A DNA stretch of 64,000 nucleotides from Dryas octopetala (lineage: Eukaryota; Streptophyta; Magnoliopsida; Rosales; Rosaceae). Positions 37,312-51,700 of this stretch are shown piece after piece (position 1 is the stretch's first letter; every line of letters begins with the position of its first letter). The notes below the pieces were generated by a model, which had not been told where the DNA came from, did no database searches, and saw only the letters and a program-made list of their open reading frames with translations. The translations under genes were made by a program, and so were the position numbers. The DNA lies in contig OY992832.1 of assembly GCA_963921425.1 (NCBI GenBank), positions 7,440,001 through 7,504,000 of the forward strand. Direction: 5' to 3'.

Positions 37312-40300
37312 ATGGCTTGCATGAAATTGGGATCTAAAACTGATGCATTCCATAGACAAGGACAAGCCTGGTATGCACCCTGACATCTTTAATTTGATAT
37401 TTTTTATGACATATATGCTGTGATTTTTTTTGGGTATTTTTGTCATAATTAATATTTATTATATATTTTATGCGTCATTTATATTTAGTCTGCAAACTTG
37501 GATTTGTATGGCAAGTAATTTTTCTTGTAGCTTTTAAGTTGAGAATTAGTTTAGAGGAATACTATCCAGTTTTAGGTACATGATATTGAAGAGCTGTTAT
37601 CTCCAGACTATTTTATTCCATTGGTCTGTTGCAATTGCATAGCTTGGAAAATGCTTTATGACCCACTAGCTGTTTGTTATGACTCTGAAGAAATCCAATT
37701 TATAAGATGAATTATAGTCCTTTGATCTGCTTCAGGCGTTCTGGCACATATGGTTGAAGTGGAAACAAATAACACTTCTTGGGTGATTGTTTTGAAATGA
37801 AAGCTATGTATATGAATACCTCTGGCATTACGAGGTCTATGGTTCACGGCTGATTTAAAAAATGCCCACTGAATTGGGTTAGGACTCAGGAGAACAATTT
37901 AAGTTTGTTATCTTTGCTAGTAGATGGATCTGGCTCCTTTACATATTCTTTATAAATGGAAAGAGCTGCTTGATGCACATAATAATAGACCCCATGCTGC
38001 CATGTTGACCCACCCCCAATTTCGGGGTTGCCCATGCCATGTGACAGTCCAGATTAAAGAATCAGCCCTCTCCCTATGCAAGTTTGCCTTGCAAATGGAC
38101 AGGATTCTTTCCTACTTTGACATGTGTGCTAGTATACAAGAATGAATAATATGAGCATATGGATTTCTTGAACAAGCCACTATCTAAAAGAAATTACAAA
38201 CCAAAGCTTATTTAGTTTCACTACAGATGCTGTGGATCACTTCTGCTTGAGTAGATCAGTTCCCCTTATTGTCCATTATTTGTAGTCTAACATTATGTGC
38301 CTTGTAATGATTATAGGTTCTGCACCACTGGGCTTCCTAGTGACATTGTTGTTGAAGTTGGAGAGATGTCATTCCATCTTCACAAGGTAATTTCTCTGTC
38401 CCATGTTTCTATCTTCACTTCTGCTTGAATAAATTAGTTCTCCTTATTCTCACTTGAATTTACTGTTCATATATATATTTGGAAAGTTTCTTACACTTTT
38501 TAGAGAATGGCTTTTGTCTTCCTTTATTATGTGCACTGAAAACAGTTGATTGAGAAAATGATCTCTAATTTCATATAAATGACATTCTGCTTGCATGGTG
38601 AATGAATATTATTATTCTATACCCTCCCTTCCCCTCAAGTCCACCTTTTAAGGATCTCATGTACTAATTTTTTTGATTTTATGATGGGTTGGTATAAGTT
38701 GTGTACTTCATTGTGTTAACTTAAGCTATCTTAAATTGAATTCGTGATCAAGCTGGTTCATTGTAGTCCTACAAAGAGTTTATATCGGTTTTCCTTAGTA
38801 TTTCACCAATGTCTAATTTGGAGGGAGTTGTACTCCTCTACATAATGTACAAAATGTTATCTCCTATTTGTCACTTCAACCGTTGATGCTGCTATCAGTA
38901 AGTCAGGTTCTGTCTAAGTTTGACTTTATTTTGATCTGGTTTGAACCCCATTATGGATGTGTCATTACTTAAATGTCACTCACACCTTTAATTTCCAATT
39001 GTTGCAGTTTCCCTTGCTCTCAAGAAGTGGGGTTATGGAAAGATTGATTTCAGAAGCATCTGAAGAAGGAGAAGAAGGAGGCGTTATAAACCTCCCTGAT
39101 ATTCCTGGTGGGGCTAAAACATTTGAATTGGTAGCAAAGTTCTGCTACGGGGTGAAACTTGAACTTACTGCCTCAAATGTTGTATACCTTCGATGTGCTG
39201 CCGAGCATCTTGAAATGACGGAGGAGTATGGGGAGGGCAATTTAATCACACAAACTGAGGCCTTTCTCAATCAAGTAGTCCTTCGAAATTGGAAAGACTC
39301 TCTAAAGGCACTTCAGACCTGCGATGATATTCTCCCTTATGCTGAAGAACTCAACATTACAAAAAGGTGCATCGAGTCACTAGCCACAAAGGCATCTACT
39401 GATCCGAATCTGTTTGGGTGGCCTGTCAAGGAGCATGGAGGCCCCATGCAAAGTCCTGGTGGGAGTGTCCTGTGGAATGGGATAAGTACAGGGGCTAGAC
39501 CAAAAAAATCGAGTTCAGATTGGTGGTATGAGGATGTGTCAACCTTAAGCTTGCCTCTCTATCAGAGGCTGATTTCGGTCATGGAATCTCGTGGCATCAA
39601 ACAGGAGATTATTGCAGGTTCAATTACTTTTTATGCAAAAAAGTACCTTCCTGGGCTAAATCGGCGTCAAGGCACAAGTGAGTCTAGTACTTGTCTTGTG
39701 CCAGTGTCCTTGGGGTCCCCACCGTCAGAAGAAGACCAGAAGCTCTTACTTGAAGAGGTGGACCGGTTACTTCCATTGCAGAAGCGTCTAGTCCCAACCA
39801 AATTCCTGTTTGGTCTACTTCGGACAGCCATGATTCTTCGAGCCAGCCCTTCTTGCATATCAAATTTTGAGAAAAGGATTGGTATGCAGCTTGATCATGC
39901 TACTCTGGAAGATCTTTTGATGCCGAACTTCTCTTATTCCATGGAGACACTGTACAATGTTGACTGCGTGCAACGAATTCTAGACCACTTCCTTGCCATG
40001 GATCAGATTACTGGTGGGGCGTCTCCATGCTCAATTGATGATGGCGAACAGATTGGGTCACCTTCACTGAAACCAATTACAATGGTAGCCAAGCTCATTG
40101 ATGGATACCTTGCAGAGGTTGCCCCTGATGTTAATTTGAAGCTCCCCAAGTTTCAGGCTCTTGCTGCTGCTGTTCCTGAATATGCCAGACCCTTGGATGA
40201 TGGTCTCTATCGTGCTATTGATATTTATTTGAAGGTAATAATTTCATGTTCATAATTCTTTTCAATTATAAGATCATTGAATTGGCAGTTGGTCCATTAT

Positions 40301-41015
40301 GCCATATAAAACGACATATTATCCAACAAATATTAATTCTCTTAACCCCTTGGTAATGTTTCTACTTTTAACTGGGTTGGGTCATATTACAATTTGAACA
40401 TGGTTAGGTATAGGTCTAGGGAATCTGATGTTTTTGGGCTTATTGTTCTCTATGGTTTACAACCTGCAGTCACACCCATGGTTGGCAGAATCCGACAGAG
40501 AACAGCTTTGCAGGTTGATGGACTGCCAGAAGCTTTCCTTGGAAGCTTGCACTCATGCTGCACAAAACGAGAGGCTACCCTTGAGAATAGTAGTTCAAGT
40601 TCTCTTCTTTGAGCAGCTTCAGCTTAGGACTTCAATTGCCGGATGCTTTCTTTCAGACAATCTTGGTGTATCAAGACAGTTGACAAGTGGGTTTTCTGGG
40701 TCTAATGAGGGAGGCTGGGCCACAACTGTGAGGGAGAACCAGGTGTTGAAGGTTGGGATGGATAATATGAGGATGCGGGTATCTGAGCTTGAGAAGGAGT
40801 GTTCAACCATGAGACAAGAGATTGAGAAGTTAGGCCGGGTAAAAGGTTCTAGCACGTGGGGAAACGTATCAAAGAAATTCGGGTTCAAGATAAAGTCCCA
40901 AATGTGCAGTGCTCAAGAGGGATCTGTTAGCAATCTCCATAATGGGAATGAGAAAGTTGGGAAAGTAAAGGAGAGGCATGCAAAGCATAAGAAAGAGTCC
41001 TCTAAAGTTGAATAA
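37312..41015 (+). CDS. BTB/POZ-NPH3 family protein (NPH3/RPT2-like)
   Basis: Members act as substrate adaptors of CUL3 ubiquitin ligases, typically at the plasma membrane in phototropin and auxin-related signalling. The target of this one is unknown. Four exons join in frame: 37312-37370, 38317-38386, 39008-40234, 40470-41015, giving 633 residues. The start [20 protein letters not shown] is typical of the At1g30440 type. The BTB domain lies at about residues 25-120 ([19 protein letters not shown], then FPLLSRSG). The NPH3 domain lies at about 200-500 and includes [18 protein letters not shown] and, near its end, [21 protein letters not shown] coiled coil follows at about 535-560 and the tail is lysine-rich. 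The first two exons are very short and separated by introns of 946 and 621 nt. CCC1 follows 1.8 kb downstream on the same strand, as in Arabidopsis. Confidence 0.93.
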
Positions 41016-41718
41016 AGCCTTTTGGTTTTTCCCTTTACCCCCTTTTGTTGATTTCAGTTTAGGAACAAAATCCCACTCCTGCTGCTTTGTGTCATACCTG
41101 TTTAGTGTTGCTGTATTGTTATTATGATAATTAAGTTACTGTGTAATTTATTTCTTGTAACTCTAGCAAAGGTCTCTCTTTCTTTCTGTGCAGTCTTCTT
41201 TGCTCGTCTTCAACCAATTTTAAAGCCCGTTCATTCTATGATAAACCTTGGCTTCTGTTTGTGTATTAATATTCTTGGACCTTGGTGGGTGGGAAAAGCA
41301 ACTTAGGCTGGTCACTGACTCACTGGTGTGTTGGACAACTCTACTCAGCCTTGAAGGCTTGAAGCACACATCCTTGCCTCTTGGTAAAGTCAAACTGGAT
41401 CTGATAAAGAGAATTCTCCAATAGAATATAGATGTGCAACAATCCATTTTCCTTTTTAATTTATTAGATGTGAAAAAAAAAAATTGTTGGTCTTGAGCAT
41501 AAAATATATTATCATACATTTTCATTCTGTCTTAGTCATTCAAATATTAAATTAGGCTTAATTGTACTTATGCAAAGAAAAAGTATGAATTAGTTTTTGA
41601 CTTCAGTTTTATACTACAAATTCAAAATTGGTGTGTTTGATTTCGTTTTTTTGTTTTTATGCATGCTGTGACTGTTTTCAATCATAATTTGAGTTATAAC
41701 GAATTTTATTCACGGTAT
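41016..41718 (+). other. 3' region of the NPH3-like gene
   Basis: About 700 bp with T-rich stretches and no recognisable gene. It presumably contains the NPH3-like 3' UTR. No single poly(A) signal stands out. Confidence 0.6.
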
Positions 41719-42375
41719 GATAATATAATATCAGTCTTTTTCTTCTATTATAACATGACAATATAATATCAGTCTTTTTCTTGATCGAATGCTTAGTATT
41801 TTTATTTCACAATATAATATCAGTCTTTTTCTTCTATTATAATATGACAATATAATATCAGTCTTTTTCTTGATTGAATGTTTAGTATTTTACAATATAA
41901 TATTAGTCTTTTTCTTCTATTATAATATGACAATATAATATCAATCTTTTTCGGCCAATGCTATTCAGACCACCCTAAATTGCTAAGTTGACCACCCTAT
42001 TTCAAATTTCCAACTTTACTCTTAAAACAAAAAAATTTCAATTTTGTTCGTTGGGTCATTCGACAGTTATCTACCGAAATATTTATGGTTATTCGACAGT
42101 TATCTGCTGAACATTGGTGGATTATTCGGTGGATAACTACCGAATGGAAATGAAAAAGGCATTCGACAGTTATCTACCGAAATATTTGCATTTATTCGAC
42201 ACTTATCTGCCGAACATTGGTGGATATTTCGGTAGATGACCACCGAATAAATCTGGGTGATTTTATCATATTTTTACAATAAAGGATAAAATAAAAAAAA
42301 AATTGAAAAAAATTTATTAGGGTGGTTTGCATAGCCTCCCTCGTCTTTTTCTTGATTGAACGCTTAGTATTTCGT
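41719..42375. repeat. Minisatellite of about 85-95 bp units, interrupted by a transposon
   Basis: Three imperfect units each contain two copies of caatataatatcagtctttt joined to alternating tails (ttctattataatatga and ttgattgaatgcttagta). The third unit is split at 41952/42344 by the foldback element described next, and its second half resumes at 42352. The array lies about 0.4-1 kb upstream of the CCC1 start codon. Confidence 0.85.
41953..42343. mobile_element. Foldback MITE (Mutator-like?) in the CCC1 upstream region
   Basis: A 391-bp element. Its left inner terminal sequence gctattcagaccaccctaa pairs with the right-end reverse complement gctatgcaaaccaccctaa, with weaker matching to the outer ends. 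The flanks tctttttc at 41945-41952 and 42344-42351 are an 8-bp target duplication, or 9 bp with one mismatch, which would suit a Mutator-like origin. Removing the element restores the surrounding minisatellite unit, which confirms the insertion. Inside are two hairpin-forming units of about 90 bp (42058-42145 and 42161-42248) built on attcgacagttatctaccga and its near-inverse. Confidence 0.8.
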
Positions 42376-42778
42376 GACGCAACATTTGAACTTTTTCTTA
42401 TATCCATATACATATTCGAAAAACTGAAAAAGGATACAATGCGAACGCGCACAAGGGCTGGGTTTAAAAGGCGCGTGGTCTGGCGTCAAAATTTGACGTC
42501 GTCCTCAAATCCGCATTTCTTTTCTTGTGTTTTTCCCGGTTGGGTTATACAATAAGAAAACCCGATTTCGTCTCCTGCTTTATTCAATTCAAAGGCGTCT
42601 GTATCTCTTTTTGATTCTTCAACGATAATAAAATTGTTCTTAAATCCCACAAATATATACATAAAATCTATCTTTCGCAGTTTCATTGCATAGATAGATC
42701 TTTGAGGCACAGATCTGCATCCAATTCTATAGGCTTGTAAGAAGATTGCTTTCTCTTCTATTAGATCCAAAGAGAGAA

Positions 42779-45700
42779 ATGGACAATGCTGACATTGAAG
42801 TTGGTGGAGAAGACGAGTTCCATGGCCAGAGGGGTCGCAAGTACCGCCCCGTCGTTGACGACGATCGCGCCGTGCTCGAGATGTCGTCCATGGATCCTTC
42901 CTCATCTTCTTCTTCTTCGTCTGCTATCCCCGTTCACCAAGCTTCTCTCAAGTACGCTATTCACTATCACACACACCCTGTCTCTCTTTCTGCATATATG
43001 CGATTTTGGGATTTGAAAGGTGTTTAATAATGAATTTGATGCGCTGGGCTCTGCTTTTTATGGATTCTTGTGGAAAATGAGTTAAACCCACTAGTGGAAT
43101 TTATCAAAATGGTGTTTAAGTAAACTCAGCTCTTCAATTAACGACTAATTCAGGATTCTTGGATTCTGAATGCAATTTAAGTAGAACTTTTTATCTAATG
43201 ATGATTCAAATTAATGCAGGTTTTGTGTTTATGCGTGTAAATAATTGTTTGTATATGTATGTAATTTGCATCTTTATAGTAAAGATCATGTCTTTGGTAG
43301 GGAAGAAAGTAGGTACGCCTGTTTGTTTGTATCTATATTTGCAGTTGGTGATGCAGAGGATTTTCTGTTTTTCAATACTCAATACGTGTTACATGGCTAG
43401 TGATGCATGTGCTGATGGATTTCATTTTGAGTGTACATCTCAGTATTTTTATTTTTATTTTTTTTGAAGAGAGTGTACATCTCAATATGACAGTAGATTG
43501 AAATACACAATCCATACTATGCGTGAAAAGTGTAAAGATTTTGAATACAATACAAATGGGTAGTGTGTTTTTTGTTCTTTTTTAGGGAGATTTTACACTT
43601 TGCTACTTCTGTTGATTGCTTCTTGAACTGACAATTGAAGCAATGTGCTTTTCAAAGTTTGAAGTTTATGTCATTGTGGTACTTCTAGAAGTTGATTCCA
43701 TCAGTTACTAACAAATAGGAATTTTTATGCGTACTGACTAAAAAAAGGGGTGCCAAGTGACATGTAGATACTAAGCATATGTAAGCCAGTTCAAGATTAC
43801 TGTTCATAAATGCATTTTGGCTCACTTGGATTTTCATGTGAGTCACACATGATGCTTTTCCATTAGGAGATAAATGGATATATGGCCTTACTTGATGCAC
43901 AATTTCAATTTAGCACATTGTGAATGTGTTAGTTTCAAATTTCATGCCGATAGTTGGAAAACTGTGTAAATAGGCAGTTTCTAAAAGGAAATCATTATAT
44001 AGCTATGATTTTGATGGTATGGTAGTGACTTTGGTAAAATCTATTATCAATTGCAGTGAAGTGTCAAAACATGAATAAACTCACAGAAGGAAAAATGTTA
44101 GAATGCTGGATTGAGTATTATTATTATTATTATTTTGAATCCGGTGTTGGATAAAGTGAGGAAGAGGTTAGACGGGAGAAACATAAAGGTTGTTTGCCTA
44201 TGGGTGGGAGACTTACCTTGATTCAATCGGTTGTGGGTAGCATTCCTACTTGTTTCATGTCATTCTTCAGAATGTCTAGTAGGGTGGTTAGAATGTTAGA
44301 GATTTGATGAGGGTTTTTCTTTGGAAGGGGATTGGCAAGGGGAGGAGGGACCACTTAATAAATTAGTTGGGATATAGTGCAGAAATCAATGGAGACAGGG
44401 TGTTAACTATTGGAAACTTATTGAAAATAAAGGATGGTTAGCATTGGGGTGCTTTCTCCATCAGCTTCTCCTTGTGGTGTTCAATCATGAGGAGTAAGTA
44501 AGGAGTCTGATCTTATGGGTGAGATTATCGGGTTGTAGAGAGAGGTTCCTTTCTGTAATATAATTAGCATTGGAAGTGCATTTCTCAGGGTTGCTCTTCT
44601 TTCTATCAGTTGTTAGAATTTGTGGTTGGGAATGGAGCTAAAATTTGATTTTGGAGAGATGTTTAGCATGCTGAATTGTCTTTTCAATCTTTGTTTCCTC
44701 ATTTATACTGTGAACTCTAAATCGTAAATGTAATTATTTCTTCCATAGCTTTATTTTCATCTTCTGGATCATGTAATAGAATTTAAACTTTCGAATGAAC
44801 TTGAATGACTGAGAATTCTCAAAATAATCATATTTTTTTGTCTTGTATCAATAATGTCTGCTTGAATCTTAATTGTTCCGATAGAAGATCTTGGTTGGAT
44901 CATGCTTCTGGGAATTATAATATAAATCCTTTTTCATTTTATCATAGAAAGCCCTATCGATCAAGTTTTTGAGCCATATAAGATGATTCGAATGGTTGGT
45001 GTACCCGTTAAATTGCTTGGTTGGTGGCTCACGGGAAAATTAATGCTTATGACATGCTTTTCTTTTTATCTCCATAATATTGTGTTTTGTGCAAATAAGT
45101 GTAGGAGAGTGCTGTTCCTATTTTTTGGCATTGTCCATTTACAACACAAATTTGGGTTAGGCTGATGCAGCTGCTTGCGGTGTTTTAAGTTTGGCCTAGA
45201 ATTGTTATTCCTTGCTGGTGGAAGATTACTTGGGTGTTGGGGCCAATAGAGAGGCGATTATCATTTGGTTTTGTGTGGTGATAAGGTGGAGGAAGTGGGT
45301 TCCATTGCGGACAAAATTGTATTTCAGATTTTTCTTTGGTAATTTTTGTCAAAGAACTCTAGGGATCCTTTTAGTCTAATTTATCTTAGTTTGGGGGTGT
45401 CTTGACTTGAATGTAATCTAATTTTTTTCTGATCTGACTGAAGGTTTTATTTTGATGGACATCCTGTCCATCCTTTTTGTAGTATTTTTAATGAAAATCA
45501 TGCCTCGTATTATTTTTAAAGGTGTGGAAATTCATTTTTCCCTCATATTTCTTTTTTTATTATTAATTCATAGGAAGGTATGTTCTGTATCTCTACCATA
45601 CATGACGTTAAAGATACACAAAAGAATTGGAAATAATACTTGGGTTTGCAGAACATAAATGCATAAAAATTTTAAGGTTTTTTATTTTTTATTTTTTTTA

Positions 45701-48700
45701 TATTAATGGGTTATCAAGATAATCCGTTGAAATAAAATATACTGAGTTTCCTTTGCCAAAATGTTTTTGATAGCTATAAAATATCTGTAAATCAATATTC
45801 ATTTTCTGGTAATTTTGTTGTTTTACACCTATCTGTTGAAAGGTGGATTTGTATTCATTGCGTGTAAAGAAGATCAAGTAACACATGTAGTAGAATATAT
45901 TTTAATTTATGCTTACTTAGAATCTCTATACTGTCGGTGTACCATGGCAGGAAAATAAATGTGAGTTCACAGGAAAACATGGGATCTAGCATAAAAGAAG
46001 GGCACTCTGCTACTCAAGTTCAAGCCAATGGCCCCCAGAAAGAATCTAAATTGGAGCTGTTTGGTTTTGATTCTCTTGTCAGCATTCTTGGTCTTAAGAG
46101 GTATGTTCTTTATGTTAATTAGTATAGTTTGTCGTGCTATGTCACCTATAAAGCATGGATACTCCAAAAATTTCAGTTGAGGACCCGATTCATATGCTCC
46201 CAATACATCTTGACACGTATCAGATACTCCAAATCTGTATGCAGTTGACCTTTGACAAGTTTGACCTTTGAATTTGGCATGGATATGTGAGGGATACACT
46301 ATGGGTACACAAGGGATATGGGATGAATAGGAAGGGGTGGTTTTGTAAAGTTTTTCAGATTGATCGAGGGTATGAGGGTCATTTTAAAATGTGATGGCTC
46401 ATATGAAATCAAAACAGACCAACGAGGGTTTAGTTGAGTGGTTCGGCCCATGGTTTGCTGCCATGTGGTCTGGGGTTCGATTCCTTAAAGGTATCTAGCT
46501 ATTTGCTAGCTTTTCCTGCCTCCCAAAGATTGTAGGGTTCAGTGGGGTGCCCCAGTATCCTGTATTGTTGTATCCTAGTTTTTAGAGATTTGTTGTATTG
46601 CTGTATTGTATCATGTATCCTGTATCTTGTACCTACACAACATAGTCTATCACCTTGTTCAATGTTATTATACACGTACATAGTAAATCCTATGTATATA
46701 CATGTCTAGACATGCAAACACACTTACAAATGGATTTATTTGCAGGTTTAAAGTTTTATATATACATATATATATTTTTGTTTCCTATATAATCTCTTCC
46801 TGAGAAAGGGTGTGAGGATGAGAGCATTTGGCAGTTTTCCTCCTAGTATGTGATTCTAAGAATTTTCTTGACATGAAAGTCATTCACTAATGTTCATTAT
46901 TAATTTGTGGCTGACTGGCTGGCATTAATATGTTCCATGCTGCTCCAGTATGACAGATGATGAAACTGCAGCACCATCTAGTCCTAGAGATGGTGAAGAT
47001 ATTTCTATCACCCAGGGGCGACCAAAGGTATGCTAATCTATTGAGCATCTTTTATTTCGTTTTCTTGTTGCTTGCTCAGTTTCGATAGAAGGATGCTGAA
47101 GATTCAGGTTTCCAAATCCTCCTATCAACCCTATGGACTCGATGAAACATTTTATTTTTCTTTTTTGGTTACATTGGAGGAAAGCTGACCACTTTCAGTC
47201 TCACATATAATTTAAATTTCTTTGGAAATTAAAATTCCAACCCAATGGAAATGAGTCCAACAAGTGAGCGTTTGACACATTATGAAGACAATCTATAAAG
47301 GCACATAAACGATAAAAAACTTGCCAGTAAGGATTTTCTGATCATATATACGCACCTAAAGTAATAAATGCAATAGATATGCCTTTAGTGATTTGCAGTT
47401 ATATATAAATTCAATGATTTAACAATTTTGTTTACAAGAAAAGAAGAAATAAAGAGAAAAGGAACATTCTTCAAGAATTTTTATCTTTGTTTTTTAAATA
47501 TAAACTATGATATGAAGTTTTTATCTGAGGTTTTATATATAAAAACTATTATTCCCTTAATTTTATGTTGATGTGGATTTAATTGTTTTAGGAAATTGAG
47601 TGCAAATTGAGCATTAATTTGAAGGCAAGGTGTGAATTAAGAAACCATAAGGGTGTTGGCTTAGATGCATAGTTACCTGTCTTATTCCTCCTAAATTTAT
47701 GATATTTTTTATGCAATTGATTGTATAACTTGGTCCAATACAAGTCTCGTTTCACAATAAAAAAATTTATTATGTAGCTTGAAAGTGGACAGTGATCATA
47801 AATTATATATCATATTGTTACACTTTCTTGAAATTTGTTACTGCACTTTCTTTAATTCTGAAGCTTTTCTGTATCTTTTGTTGTGCATTTATCTTGCAGC
47901 CTACTGGTCTCAAATTGGGTACACTGATGGGTGTATTTGTCCCATGCCTGCAAAACATATTGGGAATTATCTACTATATCCGATTTTCTTGGTAACTCTT
48001 GATTTGCCTGATGTTCATCTTGCTTTCATGTGCAATTCTATTTCAAATCATTTGCAGGATGTATGAACAATTATATGTTTGGTGCATGATTTGTTGTTAG
48101 ATGTTAATTTTGTGTATGAATGGTGCAATGTAGCAGAAATTTCTTTTGAGTGGTTTGCTTTTCTAAATATTTTATCTACTGAAGTGCTAAGCACATCAGA
48201 CATCAAGGCATAAAGTTATGTTTACAATTGTACTTTTGTGATTGGCATACTACAGCCCAATTGGTGCAGCTTTCATGGCACCCTCTTTCGTCAGAAGTGG
48301 ATTTTTCTTGTTGGTTACATCTGAAAAATACTGTTGTCCTTTTTACTAACTGAAACGGCTTTTTGGAGAAGCTCAAATTTGAAGCTTCTTAATTCTCCGG
48401 AAAGCTAAGAAAACGCTGTGATTTTTTCACATTGCTAAGTTCCCTGATAACATTCAATTATACATTTTCCTTTTGAATAACTCAAAAACTTCTGGCTATC
48501 AGTACTCGTGCAAAAGTTCTATAGACAACAGTATTTTCTGCAGAAGCTGTACTTGTCATAGCTACACTGAATTGGCACTAAGTTCTTGCTTTTGGATATA
48601 AATTGGATAGTGCTTTTTCAAAAACTTAAGTTGGAAAATGATTAATCCCATCAGCTATTCCTGCAACCTTCGACAAAAAGAAACAACTATGTCTGCTACC

Positions 48701-51700
48701 TGATTTAGGAATCCGTGCATTTGGGTAGTCATTTTAGTATATATGGAATCCTCTAAATCTGAAGTCAAAACATAATGGAAAATTATCCTGTCAAATACTT
48801 AATGAAAATATCTACTACTCTACTACATGATTTGGGATTCAAGTAACTCGCTGCAAAATGTGGTTAAATGTTGCATATGAATCTTGAATTGGCCTCTATC
48901 CTTGGCAGGCATGCATATTCCTCTTTTTAAAACTTCTTATTAGATGCACAGAAGAAGTGATAAATTCCCTGTCAAACAAATCAGATCATTTTGCCACTTT
49001 TTGATGGTCTAAATAGATGAAAATTGCAGGATCGTTGGCATGGCTGGGATAGCTGAGTCGCTAGTGTTGGTTTCATTCTGCGGCTTGTGTACTTTCCTGA
49101 CTGCAATGTCATTGAGTGCCATTGCAACCAATGGTGCTATGAAGGTACACAATATTTATATGATAAGGCTTAATAGATATTACACAGATAGAAGATTATA
49201 ATAACCCCCAGTCTAGCATAAAATAACAAAGCAATATTTTAACAACTCTTACAGCTGTAAACTGGATTGTGATGTACTGGGGTATAGCACATCAGATTGT
49301 TACTTAATATTGTATCTAAAACTTGGATTTGATCACAACAATTATTCCTATTTTCTAGGAATAGTTTCTTGGTATATTATTTTGTATCTTATGGTGTAAC
49401 TGTGCTCTAGATGCTAATGCATTGTGTTATTCACATTATTGGGTAACAAATCTCAAGTGATGGTTATTTATGTTTTGAGTACTCTGATACCGTATGTTAA
49501 AGAATTATTTTATGTTTTGCCAAATAGTTTTCACCAAATGGGTTGTGAAAGAATAGATAATGAATTCTTCTTTGTATTCACTTTTCTTCTAGGGTGGTGG
49601 ACCGTACTATCTAATTGGTCGTGCTCTTGGCCCAGAAGTTGGAGTTAGCATTGGATTATGTTTCTTTCTAGGAAATGCTGTTGCTGGATCTCTGTGAGTA
49701 TACACTCTTAAGTGTGATGACATAATGATATCTATGGTTGAGTCTATGAGGCGGATGGAGTTGAGACTAACATAAATGTTCTATTATTTTGATTGCTTTA
49801 TGTATGTTGTTGATGTGCTAAGAGTACTGAGCTTAATTAGGCTTTCATATTCTTGTGGTTCCAGTTATGTCTTGGGAGCTGTGGAAACCTTCTTGAAAGC
49901 TGTGCCAGCTGCTGGGATTTTCAGAGGTAATTTAGCATTGTTCCGGTTGATGATAAAAGCTTTCTTGTGATTTTTTAAAGCGACTAAAATATAAATTCTT
50001 GAATGGTTGGTGAATGAGAAGAATTTTTGACAATAGGTTGGAGGAGGTGGATTATTTTTGGGACAGAATGAAAGCCTTTCTATGGGCATCTTTGTCTAAG
50101 CATTTTAGGGATATTTCCTTCGTTATAATTCATCTTGATTGGTTGGAGCTTTGTGCATATTGTATCTTAATGTTTGTGAGCTTTTATAATAGGTTTGCTC
50201 TTAAGGACCTCTTTTCCATTCTCTTGTTTCTTTCCCTGTTTTCTATGAAGTTTTTATTTTGTATAAGAAAAGAAAAAAGATCTAACCAGTTATGGATTAC
50301 ATGGTTTTCTCATGAAGTTTATAACTTAAATAGAAGTTGATAGTCTACAATGTTGAGTTTTTTAGGTCTATTATTTTACATGGTATCTCAACTACTATAG
50401 CTGTTTTATTGGCTGAATACTAAACTTTGTGTCACTGTGACCCTCATAAAACAGACAAACACACCATGTGCGCACATATGCATCCTCTGACCTAATGATT
50501 GTTCTGCTTGTGCATGTGATTTATTGTATTTTGGAGATTTGTTTCATGAAACTATACATTTGTGTGCATCGTCGGAGTTTACATAAGATTAAATAATTGG
50601 AACTTTTTTTATTTTTTTGTTCTTTTGTAATTTTTACCGAGAATTGGTATAAATAACCAAAGAACATTCATATTAAAAACAAGATTTAAATTAAGTTGAA
50701 CTGATTTCTTATTTGAATTTCATGTTGTCAACACAGAGACCACCACAGTTAATGGCACGACCGTTACAAGTCCGAGTAATCATGACCTGCAAATATATGG
50801 AATAGTTGTGACTATTATCTTATGCTTTATTGTGTTTGGTGGTGTGAAAATGATCAATCGGGTTGCACCTGCTTTCCTCATACCTGTTTTACTCTCGCTG
50901 TTCTGCATATATGTTGGGATTGCTTTGGCAAGGAAGGATTACCCTGACGGTGAGTAAAGTTTTCATTATTTTCGGGAAATGGTACTTATCTATATATATA
51001 TATGTATGTATGTATGTATGTGTGTGTGTGTATACTAGGAAGCTTCAAGTGTGGATGTCCACATTTAAAAAAGCAATGCAGATGTCTTCATCCCAGCCAA
51101 ATTAGCATGACAACCTCAATCAAAAGCACAAAAGACTCTCAATAAATAGTCAATACCACACTCTGCTCAACCACAAGGAATATCTCCAAAGGCTGATACT
51201 TGGATCTAGTTGGAAACCCTTGTATTATTTTTCCTTTTGTTCGTTGTGGTTATAGGCTGCATGCCTGGACCAATTTCGTGTAACTTTTCAATAGATGTTG
51301 TGGATCTTGTCAGGCCAACCATAGCATTGTAGTAACTTGACTTTATCAATCTTTGTTCCAATCAAATGTTTTCTTTTATACTTGTTGGCTTGTTCTTAGT
51401 GGGGGTAAACGTATAATATTTCTCAAAATGTTTGATACAGCTGGAATCACGGGATTGAGTTTGGACTCCTTCAAAGAAAACTGGGAATCGGATTATCAGA
51501 AGACAAATAATGCTGGAATTCCTGATCCTAATGGAAAAGTAAACTGGGATTTCAAGTAAGCCGTGGCAATGAATCTTATAAACTTTGGTAGTTTTGCATG
51601 TGTGGGTTAAAATAAATATGTAAATGTCTAGGTTCTTTATTTTATTTTATTTTCAAATGACTGATTCATCAATCTTAATCTTTTATTTTTGACATTAGTT

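Noticed and set aside
46130..46420. A transposon in CCC1 intron 2 upstream of the SINE-like stretch
   Set aside because: The composition looks repeat-like, but no termini, duplications or coding remnants could be defined.
48240..48480. An extra CCC1 exon in intron 4 (a short frame reading like [11 protein letters not shown])
   Set aside because: The flanking exons join in frame without it and the peptide does not match the CCC family.
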